NCBI GenBank assembly: GCA_031273445.1
Contig: JAISRV010000303.1
Location: 1-8,865 of the forward strand
Direction: 5' to 3'
DNA from: Candidatus Adiutrix sp.
Lineage (GTDB): Bacteria; Desulfobacterota; Desulfarculia; Adiutricales; Adiutricaceae
Length of the DNA stretch: 8,865 nucleotides
Shown here: piece after piece, positions 1 to 6,090 of the stretch
Position numbering within the stretch: the stretch's first letter is position 1
Layout: every line of letters begins with the position of its first letter
Notes under the pieces: generated by a model
Told to the model about the DNA's origin: nothing
The model's database searches: none
Seen by the model: only the letters and a program-made list of their open reading frames with translations
Program-made: the position numbers and the translations under genes

Positions 1-161
1 GGGCAGATGGAACCCTGGGTGAAGCCGCGGTCGGCGTCGGCCATCAGGGCGCAGGCGCCGCCGGGCTTTTTGGCGCCGCACACGGAGCCGCCGTAGGCCA
101 GGCAGGTGGAAGGGTGGCGATCCTCGCGCCGCGGCGGGACCCGTAAATCAAGATGGCTCAT
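1..161 (-). CDS. second NifD-like nitrogenase component 1 subunit, N-terminal fragment cut by the window edge
   Basis: An open frame starts at ATG 161 and runs off the left edge after 53 codons. The start has an AAGGAG ribosome binding site six bases upstream (168-173). The visible peptide begins with LRVPPRRE and parallels the N-terminus of the NifD-like protein at 2188-3744 (LRVPPSRE). Both share a Y-x-GGS-x-CG motif, a second cysteine 8 to 9 residues on, and a DRxFxQxxxC segment. In the fuller homologue the last cysteine is the first P-cluster-type ligand. Visible cysteines are at 20, 28, 37 and 53. It is therefore a paralogue of that subunit, although it lacks the equivalents of Cys38 and Cys47. 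It lies 102 bases after the permease gene in the same direction. It could be the D-like subunit of a second reductase or a NifE-like scaffold chain; the fragment is too short to choose. Confidence 0.72.
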   Translation of the reverse strand, partial: MSHLDLRVPPRREDRHPSTCLAYGGSVCGAKKPGGACALMADADRGFTQGSIC

Positions 162-167
162 GTTCGG

Positions 168-173
168 CTCCTT
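168..173 (-). promoter_or_regulatory. ribosome binding site of the left-edge NifD-like gene
   Basis: AAGGAG on the minus strand, six bases before ATG 161. It supports this start for the truncated gene, which cannot otherwise be judged by length. Confidence 0.7.
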
Positions 174-238
174 TTTTGGCTCGGCCGTGAATTTAGGACG
201 TCGCCGACTGATTCAACGGCTGGCGGCCGGGACGGTTT

Positions 239-253
239 GGAACGCCCCGTTCC
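239..253. repeat. perfect inverted repeat between permease and second NifD-like gene
   Basis: GGAACG, a three-base spacer, then CGTTCC, giving a 6-bp perfect stem 11 bases after the permease stop codon. No T-tract follows on the minus strand, so it does not look like a normal intrinsic terminator. It could be a 3'-end-stabilising RNA hairpin or a short operator. The rest of the 102-base gap (162-263) shows nothing recognisable apart from the ribosome binding site. Confidence 0.35.
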
Positions 254-263
254 GGATTAGGCC

Positions 264-1058
264 TTACCTCTTTTTAGTCCAGTACAGCAGACGATTCTGT
301 ATATGCCCAAACAGGCTCATGAGGGCCACGACCACGAACGACAGAAAAAGCATGCCGCAGATCACCCGGTCATATTTAGCGTAATCGGAGTAATATTGGA
401 CGAAGTAGCCCATGCCGGAATCGGTGCCGAACATTTCGGCCACCGTCAGCAAAACGAAACTTCGAATCAAACCGGTGCGGACGCCGGCGCAAATTTGCGG
501 CATGGACCCCCGCAGCACGACTTTGAATATAAGGCGGCGGCCCTTCAGATTCAGGCAGCGGGCGTTGTCCAGCCAGCGCGGCTCCAGAAGAGCGATGCCC
601 AGGAGCGTGCTCATCAGCACCGGCCAGAAGACGCCGATAAAGATGATGGCCGCCGACGAAATCCAAAACGTGGGCAAAACCGCGATGGCGTAGGGAATGA
701 GCATGGTCGGCGGAATCGAGTTCATGGCGTTGAACAGAGGCGCCAGGACGAGCTGCGCCCTGGGGCGCAGCCCGATCGTCACCCCCAGGATCACGCCGAG
801 CAAAGTCGCCAGCCCGACTGACGGGAGCAGGAGCCCCAGGGAACTTAACAGCCCCTGGAGCAATTGCCAGGCCGAGGCGTAGCCGGCCGGCCCGATGGAT
901 TTCCAGCCCGGAAAGATCATGGGGTCGAGCCAGCCCGTAACATCGGTCGCCAGGGAATACAGAAGGATGAGGCCGGCGAAAATAACCAGGGCCCCGAACA
1001 GCCCCGTGGGCGGCTTTGTTTTATTCGCCGGCTTGAAATGGTTCGCGTTCGGGCTCAT
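264..1058 (-). CDS. ABC transporter permease, sulfonate/nitrate/taurine type (SsuC/TauC-like)
   Basis: A 264-residue inner-membrane protein that should form the translocation channel of an importer with the substrate-binding protein just upstream. Hydrophobic segments lie at about residues 18-38, 67-97, 101-128, 131-158, 190-208 and 232-252, the usual six-helix layout. The cytoplasmic EAA coupling loop, which contacts the ATPase, is at about 163-196 (LDNARCLNLKGRRLIFKVVL, with the conserved glycine at 184). Length fits the SsuC/TauC/NrtB family. The start at 1058 has a GGGGGAA stretch upstream and lies 15 bases after the binding-protein stop, so the two are surely cotranscribed. The nearest ATPase gene on the strand is at 8251-8865, on the far side of the reductase genes. 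Substrate cannot be read from the sequence; the family imports organosulfur compounds, nitrate and related anions, and context favours an organosulfur compound. Confidence 0.9.
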   Translation of the reverse strand: MSPNANHFKPANKTKPPTGLFGALVIFAGLILLYSLATDVTGWLDPMIFPGWKSIGPAGYASAWQLLQGLLSSLGLLLPSVGLATLLGVILGVTIGLRPRAQLVLAPLFNAMNSIPPTMLIPYAIAVLPTFWISSAAIIFIGVFWPVLMSTLLGIALLEPRWLDNARCLNLKGRRLIFKVVLRGSMPQICAGVRTGLIRSFVLLTVAEMFGTDSGMGYFVQYYSDYAKYDRVICGMLFLSFVVVALMSLFGHIQNRLLYWTKKR

Positions 1059-1073
1059 GCGTTCAGTTCCCCC

Positions 1074-2096
1074 TTATTCGTTCTGGGCGCGGAAGCGGGC
1101 TTCGAGCGTGGCCCAAAACGGGTCCGGGTGTTCAGTTTTCAGCTCTTCCAGAGCCTGAAGGTAGATAGAGGTGTCTATCAGGCTGCGCGGGTCCAGGTCG
1201 GATTTGAGGTAGCCGATGTTGTTCATATGTTCCCACATCTGGACGACCGCCTTGGTGTTGGGGTCCACGGCCAATTCCGAGTGCGGCTCAAGAACCAGCG
1301 TACGGGCCACTTTCTCGTCGAGCTTGAGCTGGTTTATCACGGCCGTCACCCCGAAGTTGCGGTCCTGGGTGAATTTCTTCTCGGCGCGCAACAGCGCTTT
1401 GAGGAATTTCACCAGCTCCGGCCGATGGTTTTTGATCACGTCCTGGGTGGCGACGATGCGGCAGCAGGGATGATCGGGGAAGAGGTCGTTGCTCCAAAGC
1501 GGGGCCTCCAGGTCCGACTCGTTGAGGTAGTGCACCTGGCCGCTTGAGGCCACGCCGACGTCGATTTTCCCTGATTTGACCGCTTCAACCACGTCGACGG
1601 GCCGCTTGAATTCGATGGCCTTCACGTCGCGCCCGAGCTCTATGCCCGCCTTGTGCAAAGCCCCGCGCCAGACCACGTCGGAGGTGTACAGGCGGGTGGT
1701 GCCGACCGTCTTGCCTCTGAAGCCCTCGATGTCTTTGTAGATGTGGGCGTTCTCCGCTTTGGAAATGATCGGATGCCCGCCGCTCAATGTGCCGCCGATG
1801 ATGACGAATTTCGCGCCCTGGGTAGCGAAAGTCAGGGGCGCTCCGGTGCCGAAATCGACGCCCACGTCAATCTTGCCGGCGTTAAGAGCGTTAAGCCCGT
1901 CGGCCGAAGAGAGGAAGGGGGTGAATTTGACCTCGACGCCTTCCTCGGCGAAATAGCCTGAATCCTGGGCCAGCATGGGCATGGTGGAAGCCCCCTGCCC
2001 GCGGCCGATGTGCAGTTCAGCCTGGGCGGCGGAAGAAGCCGCCGCGAAAGCCAGACCCAACAACGCCAGCAGGGCTTTACGGGAAAACAATTGCAT
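1074..2096 (-). CDS. periplasmic ABC transporter substrate-binding protein (SsuA/TauA/NMT1-like)
   Basis: A 340-residue exported binding protein. Residues 1-26 form a classical Sec signal peptide: basic residues (RK) after the start, a hydrophobic core (ALLALLGLAFAAASSA), and a likely signal peptidase I cleavage after AQA. No lipobox cysteine is seen, so it should be soluble in the periplasm. The mature part shows the NMT1/SsuA-like type II periplasmic-binding fold pattern: GYFAEEGVEVKF near the N-terminus, DGLNALNAGKIDVGVDFGTG, and a hinge segment with FRGKTVGTT. A vicinal cysteine pair (HPCCRIVAT) is notable in a periplasmic protein and may form a disulfide or touch the ligand. The start at 2096 is supported by AGGAG seven bases upstream (2104-2108). 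The gene follows the NifD-like gene by 91 bases and precedes its permease by 15. Ligand unknown; a small organosulfur compound is the best inference. Confidence 0.9.
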   Translation of the reverse strand: MQLFSRKALLALLGLAFAAASSAAQAELHIGRGQGASTMPMLAQDSGYFAEEGVEVKFTPFLSSADGLNALNAGKIDVGVDFGTGAPLTFATQGAKFVIIGGTLSGGHPIISKAENAHIYKDIEGFRGKTVGTTRLYTSDVVWRGALHKAGIELGRDVKAIEFKRPVDVVEAVKSGKIDVGVASSGQVHYLNESDLEAPLWSNDLFPDHPCCRIVATQDVIKNHRPELVKFLKALLRAEKKFTQDRNFGVTAVINQLKLDEKVARTLVLEPHSELAVDPNTKAVVQMWEHMNNIGYLKSDLDPRSLIDTSIYLQALEELKTEHPDPFWATLEARFRAQNE

Positions 2097-2187
2097 GATG
2101 AAACTCCTGTAAGCAAAAAGGTTAAAAGTTTAAAAAATTTATGGCGCGGCCATTCGTCCGGCCGCCGCGGGGCCGGCCTTAACGCCG
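2097..2187 (-). promoter_or_regulatory. intercistronic region with competing hairpins and an AT-rich tract (possible attenuator)
   Basis: In the transcript, three GC-rich stems follow each other. The first, 2182-2187 with 2193-2198, holds the NifD-like TAG stop codon in its loop. The second pairs 2171-2176 with 2158-2163. The third pairs 2160-2165 with 2146-2151. The second and third share bases 2160-2163 and so exclude each other. After the third, about eight bases on, comes a run of six U (2132-2137) in an AT-rich stretch (about 2108-2142) that stands out from the GC-rich surroundings. This could reduce read-through from the reductase genes into the transporter genes, or protect the upstream mRNA end. 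The U-tract is too distant for a strong standard terminator, and such stems can arise by chance in GC-rich DNA. Confidence 0.35.
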
Positions 2188-3744
2188 CTAGGCGGCGTCC
2201 GCGCCCGGCTTCGCGGCCAGGTAATGATATGGATCCAGTTCGTACCACTTCTGACGGTAAGGGAGCCGGGCGTTGGCCGCCAGATTCCGCGCGTAGTTGG
2301 GATTGGCCAGCGTGCGGACAATGCGCCGGGTCAGGGCGTAGGCGCCGCGATAGCCGAAATAGGGAAAGCGCTGGGCGAACAGGGTGATCGACGGCACCCC
2401 CGCTTTGGTCAGCCACACGCCCACCCCCGGATGGGAAATGGCGAAATCAGGCTTAAGTTTTCTCAGTTCGTTCAGCAGTTCCGAAGGCTGCGTGGAGATG
2501 ACGTTGGAGACGTCGCCGATTTTTTCCTCCACTTCGCTGAAGAGCTTGTTGCCGAACAGGTCGTAATTGAAATTGCGGAAGCCGACCACCGTCAGCCCCA
2601 CCTCGTTGGCGAACAGGCCCGTCGCCCCGATCCGCAGGTAGCCGCCGCTGATCAGGACGCGTTTGCCCCGTATTTTGTCGACCAGCGGCGCCAGGGCCGC
2701 CTTGACTTCTTCTTCCTCTTTGGCGATCAGTTTTTCCGCCTCCTCTTCCAGGCCGAAAAAGGCGGCGACTTCGGTCACGAAATTGCGGGTCGCCGAAAGG
2801 CCGATCGGGATATTCGGGAGGATGTAGGGAATCCCGAGCTTCTGCTTGAGGAATTCCACGAAATACAGATCATGCACATGGCAGAAGCAGACGTTGAGGG
2901 CCGCCTCGCTCAGCCAGCGCCATTCATCCGGCTCCTTGAACTCCACGAAAATTCTCACGTTCAGGCCCAAGGCCTCAAAAAGACGCCTGATTTCATTTTC
3001 GTCGTCCGGGCCGATGGACCAGGCGTTGAAAAGATTGACGGTGCGGCTTTTCTGATGTTCATATTCCCTTGTTTTCTGTTCATAGTCCCGATCCGCCCGG
3101 GAGAAGGGCTGGTAGTCCACATAGGGCTGGGGGACGAAAGGGAACTTTTGTAAAATGCCGTGATAGACCACGTCATAGGCCGAAGAGAAGACCTTGGCCT
3201 TGAAGCCGGGGCTGTGCAGGGGCACTACCGTGGCGGCGACTTCACGCTGAACGTTGTTCACGACCTCGTCTAGGTCGTCGCCGATGATGGCCGGGGCGCA
3301 CGAGTTTATCACGAAGATGGCGGTCGGCCTGAAACGGCGGTCGGCCTCTATGATCGTTTGGCGCAATTTGGCTTCGCCGCCGCCGATGACGTCGCTTTCG
3401 TCCAGGTTGGTGCTGAACCAGCGAGCCCCGGACATTTTCACGCCGCGCCGCGCGCCGAAGGTCTTGACGCTGTAGTCGATCATGTGCGCCTGCGCGCCGC
3501 AGCCCACCGGGCCGTGAAAGATCACGACCGAATCTTTGACGGAAAAGGAAATAAGCGACGACACATACATCTGGCAGTTGGTGGACTGGCTGAAGTCGCG
3601 GTCGCACTGGTTCAGACAGCCTTTTTCCGCGCATTTGACCAGGCCGCAGGTGGAGCCGCCGAAGGCGTAACCGGTGTTGCGGACGCTCGCCTCGCGGCTG
3701 GGCGGCACTCTCAGGCTGAAATCGGCTTCCAGGTGCTTATCCAT
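2188..3744 (-). CDS. NifD-like catalytic subunit of a nitrogenase-like reductase (MarD-type candidate)
   Basis: A 518-residue homologue of the alpha subunit of nitrogenase component 1. The three P-cluster-type cysteines are Cys57, Cys82 (HGPVGCG) and Cys149 (NSCAPAIIGDD), spaced almost as in NifD. The cofactor cysteine is Cys288 (ALNVCFCHVHD), matching Azotobacter alpha-Cys275. The C-terminal region aligns with NifD through PYFGYRGAYAL, where the cofactor ligand alpha-His442 is replaced by Phe463. In an ungapped eye alignment alpha-His195 becomes Tyr190 and alpha-Gln191 becomes Phe186. These changes argue against dinitrogen reduction. An unusual cysteine set (Cys33, 38, 43, 47) precedes Cys57. 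The start at 3744 is preferred over the in-frame ATG at 3789, because GAGGAGGG sits 10 bases before it and homology begins there; only 5 bases separate it from the K-like stop. Likely partner of the 3750-5096 product. C-S bond reduction is inferred from context, not proven. Confidence 0.85.
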   Translation of the reverse strand: MDKHLEADFSLRVPPSREASVRNTGYAFGGSTCGLVKCAEKGCLNQCDRDFSQSTNCQMYVSSLISFSVKDSVVIFHGPVGCGAQAHMIDYSVKTFGARRGVKMSGARWFSTNLDESDVIGGGEAKLRQTIIEADRRFRPTAIFVINSCAPAIIGDDLDEVVNNVQREVAATVVPLHSPGFKAKVFSSAYDVVYHGILQKFPFVPQPYVDYQPFSRADRDYEQKTREYEHQKSRTVNLFNAWSIGPDDENEIRRLFEALGLNVRIFVEFKEPDEWRWLSEAALNVCFCHVHDLYFVEFLKQKLGIPYILPNIPIGLSATRNFVTEVAAFFGLEEEAEKLIAKEEEEVKAALAPLVDKIRGKRVLISGGYLRIGATGLFANEVGLTVVGFRNFNYDLFGNKLFSEVEEKIGDVSNVISTQPSELLNELRKLKPDFAISHPGVGVWLTKAGVPSITLFAQRFPYFGYRGAYALTRRIVRTLANPNYARNLAANARLPYRQKWYELDPYHYLAAKPGADAA

Positions 3745-3749
3745 GATGT

Positions 3750-5096
3750 TCAAACCCTCCTCGCTACCTGGGCGTCGGACAGATCGCAAAGCAGGTTGAG
3801 CCCGCCGTTGTATCCGGCGTAGCCCCTGGCGACGGCCGTGCGGTTGATGACTGGATGGCTTACCGAAAGATGAAAGCCGTTCAAACTTTCGGCGAAGCCG
3901 TGCTCAAGAGTGGAGCCGAGGATAAACAGCGGCTCGATGCGTTCGTAGTATTGCTGAGACAGAAACTGCGGCCGGCTGGTGTTGAGATGCTGCTGAATGC
4001 GTTTGGCGTCGGTCTCGAAAACCAATTCCGGTTTTTCGGCGAAAACCAGTTCCTCAAAGCGCGCCGACAGAAGCCCGCGCTGTTCTTCCGTCAATTGATC
4101 GGTGACGTAGATATGAGTCGGCAGCCAGCCGAGTTCGTGGTCGAGATACAGGGCATAGGGCAGGGCATTGGTTGAATTGGCCACCACCACGGCGTAATTC
4201 TGGAAGTCGAAATCCACGACGAGGGGCGCCAGACGCTCCACATAGTCGTAATACCTCTCTGATTCCCCGCGGATGACCGCCTCCGCCGCCTCCGGCGCCA
4301 GGCCCAGTCTGGCGGCGATGTTTCGCAGAAATTCGCTGGTCGCCCTGGCGCCCACCGGCAAGTCCCCGAGCCAGTAATCAAGGCCGTGGCTTTCCTGAAG
4401 CTGCCGCCCCAGCTCTCCGCCGTAGGTGCGGTTGAAGATGATGTTCAAATCGGCCGCGCCGGCTTTCCTGACGTCGGCCAGGGTTTGACCGGGCGTGATG
4501 AAGGTGGTGACGGTCGCCCCCAACAGGCCCAACAAGCGGCTCAGCTCCTCCAAATCGCCCCGGAAGAAGGGGTCGTAACCGGGCAGGAGCCCCAAAAGAT
4601 TGACGTGCGGCGCGGTTCCGGCTTCCGCCCTGGGTTCCTTTCGCGGGATGTACTGGCGGAAGAGCTCTTCAATGAAGCGGCGATAGCCGTAATAGCAGTC
4701 GCCTTTGAAGCCGCCGGTCTCGATGAAGACGGTCGGCGGCCGGTCAGGCAAATCGTTCAATACCGCTTTGACGTCGTCGCCGATGATGTCGGTCATGCAG
4801 GCGGTGGTGACGACGAAAAGATCGGCGTCAATGATTTCATAGGAGCTTTTCAGCTCTTTGGTCAAGGTCTCCGCGCCGCCGAAAATGATGTCGGATTCGC
4901 CGATGTTGGAACTGGGGATGCTGTGTTCATTGCAGTAGCCGCCGCCGTAATATCCGCCCTGGGCGTAGGCGCTGGAAAGGTTGCGCCCGCAGCCCTGCGC
5001 GCCGTGCACCACGGGGACGGTGCGGGGCAGCGCGTTTATCGTCGCCAGGACGCCGCCAAGCATGCAGGAGAAGCGGGGGCGTTCAATATAAGTCAT
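3750..5096 (-). CDS. NifK-like subunit of a nitrogenase-like reductase (MarK-type candidate)
   Basis: A 448-residue homologue of the beta subunit of nitrogenase component 1. The three P-cluster-type cysteines are Cys11 (RFSCMLGG), Cys36 (HGAQGCG) and Cys100 (TTACMTDIIGDD). The middle region (ADLNIIFNRTYGGELG) has no cysteine where NifD carries its cofactor ligand, which marks this as the K-type rather than the D-type chain. The C-terminal LSVSHPVINRT and GYNGGLNLL segments are typical of K chains. It lacks the long N-terminal extension of molybdenum NifK, so it starts only ten residues before its first cluster cysteine. The start at 5096 has AAAAGGAG seven bases upstream. It should form a heterotetramer with the NifD-like protein and house the electron-relay cluster at their interface. 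The order is unusual: K precedes D, whereas nifDK and marDK run D then K. NifE/NifN-like scaffold function is an alternative, less likely because no other complete catalytic pair is in view. Confidence 0.85.
   Translation of the reverse strand: MTYIERPRFSCMLGGVLATINALPRTVPVVHGAQGCGRNLSSAYAQGGYYGGGYCNEHSIPSSNIGESDIIFGGAETLTKELKSSYEIIDADLFVVTTACMTDIIGDDVKAVLNDLPDRPPTVFIETGGFKGDCYYGYRRFIEELFRQYIPRKEPRAEAGTAPHVNLLGLLPGYDPFFRGDLEELSRLLGLLGATVTTFITPGQTLADVRKAGAADLNIIFNRTYGGELGRQLQESHGLDYWLGDLPVGARATSEFLRNIAARLGLAPEAAEAVIRGESERYYDYVERLAPLVVDFDFQNYAVVVANSTNALPYALYLDHELGWLPTHIYVTDQLTEEQRGLLSARFEELVFAEKPELVFETDAKRIQQHLNTSRPQFLSQQYYERIEPLFILGSTLEHGFAESLNGFHLSVSHPVINRTAVARGYAGYNGGLNLLCDLSDAQVARRV
3755..3762 (-). 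promoter_or_regulatory. ribosome binding site that fixes the NifD-like start
   Basis: GAGGAGGG on the minus strand, ten bases before ATG 3744 and inside the last codons of the K-like gene. It decides for the inner start over the upstream in-frame ATG at 3789 and indicates translational coupling of the two subunits. Confidence 0.75.
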
Positions 5097-5118
5097 GCTG
5101 GACTCCTTTTATCGCCTT

Positions 5119-6051
5119 TCAGCGAAACAGATCGGTGGACAGATAGCGTTCGCCGGTGTCCGGCAAGACGACCACCACAAGTTTTCCGGCATTTTCGGAG
5201 CGCCGGGCCACGGCGGCGGCGGCAAAGAGGGCCGCGCCGGAGGAAATGCCCGCCGGCAGTCCCTCCAGCCGGGCCGCCTCGCGGGCGGCGGTGAAGGCTT
5301 CGTCGGTTTTGACTCTGAAAATTTCGTCCACAACGCTCCGGTCGAAGACGTCCGGCACGAAGCCCGCGCCGATGCCCTGGATCTTGTGGGGGCCTGGTTT
5401 TTCGCCGGAAAGCGTCGAAGAATCGTAGGGTTCCACCGCGACGACCCAAACGGAGGGATTGTGGCGTTTGAGTTCCCGGCCCACGCCGGTGACGGTGCCG
5501 CCCGTGCCCACTCCGGCGACGAATACGGCCGCCTGCCCGTCGGTGTCGTCAAGGATTTCCCGAGCCGTGGTCAGGCGGTGTATCTCCGGATTGGCGGGGT
5601 TGCTGAACTGCTGGGGGACAAAGGCGCCCGGCAGTTGCCCGGCCAGCTCCCAAGCCTTGGCGATGGCCCCCTTCATGCCCTCGGCCCCTGGCGTCAGGAT
5701 GAGTTCGGCCCCCAGGGCCGACATCAGCTTCCGGCGTTCCAGACTCATGGAGTCCGGCATCACCAGGATGATGCGGTAGCCCCGGGCGGCGGCCACAAAA
5801 GCGAGGCCTATGCCGGTGTTGCCGCTGGTCGGCTCGATAATGACGCTCTTGTCGTTGAGCAGACCCGCCTTTTCGGCGCTTTCGATCATGGCCAGGGCGA
5901 TGCGGTCTTTGACGCTGCCCAGCGGGTTGAAGCTCTCCAGTTTGGCCACTAAAGCGCCCGACGGGACGTCATGCGCCGCGCTGTAGCGGTTAAGCCTCAA
6001 TAAGGGCGTGCGGCCAATCAATTCCGTGAGGCTGTCGGCTATTTTCGACAT
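5119..6051 (-). CDS. cysK: cysteine synthase (O-acetylserine sulfhydrylase), PLP-dependent
   Basis: A 310-residue fold-type II PLP enzyme that makes L-cysteine from O-acetylserine and sulfide in the cytoplasm. The PLP lysine is Lys48 in NPLGSVKDR. The substrate-binding loop TSGNTG is at 75-80, the phosphate-binding loop is GTGGTVTG, and the C-terminal GISSGAAL element contacts the PLP ring. The [12 protein letters not shown] segment and the length are typical of CysK. No domain is missing. The start at 6051 has GGGAG ten bases upstream. It sits 39 bases after the NifH-like gene and 22 before the K-like gene, so it is embedded inside the reductase operon. That position suggests it captures sulfide, or possibly a thiol, released by the reductase. 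By comparison, methylthio-alkane reductase pathways hand methanethiol to O-acetylhomoserine sulfhydrylase. CysM-like use of other nucleophiles is possible. Confidence 0.93.
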   Translation of the reverse strand: MSKIADSLTELIGRTPLLRLNRYSAAHDVPSGALVAKLESFNPLGSVKDRIALAMIESAEKAGLLNDKSVIIEPTSGNTGIGLAFVAAARGYRIILVMPDSMSLERRKLMSALGAELILTPGAEGMKGAIAKAWELAGQLPGAFVPQQFSNPANPEIHRLTTAREILDDTDGQAAVFVAGVGTGGTVTGVGRELKRHNPSVWVVAVEPYDSSTLSGEKPGPHKIQGIGAGFVPDVFDRSVVDEIFRVKTDEAFTAAREAARLEGLPAGISSGAALFAAAAVARRSENAGKLVVVVLPDTGERYLSTDLFR

Positions 6052-6090
6052 GCGGTTGTTCTCCCATCCGTGAAGGCCTGGCGGCCTCTT

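Noticed and set aside
2097..2142. An internal promoter in the AT-rich stretch before the binding-protein gene
   Set aside because: No convincing -35/-10 pair with proper spacing could be found on the minus strand; base composition alone is not enough.
2224..3153. Long plus-strand open frame (309 codons) opposite the NifD-like gene; similarly 303-821, 3358-3822, 4386-5294, 5095-5952, 6070-6642 and 7358-8011
   Set aside because: Each lies antisense to a gene with clear motifs, its translation is low-complexity and rich in Arg, Gly, Ala and His with no recognisable domain, and GC-rich DNA commonly yields such shadows.
3745..3789. Longer start of the NifD-like protein at 3789
   Set aside because: The extra 15 residues overlap the K-like gene and include the strong ribosome binding site for ATG 3744; homology with the left-edge paralogue begins after 3744.
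6073..6087. AGGCC/GGCCT stem between the NifH-like gene and cysK as a terminator
   Set aside because: Only five base pairs and no T-tract after it on the transcribed strand; likely chance in GC-rich DNA.
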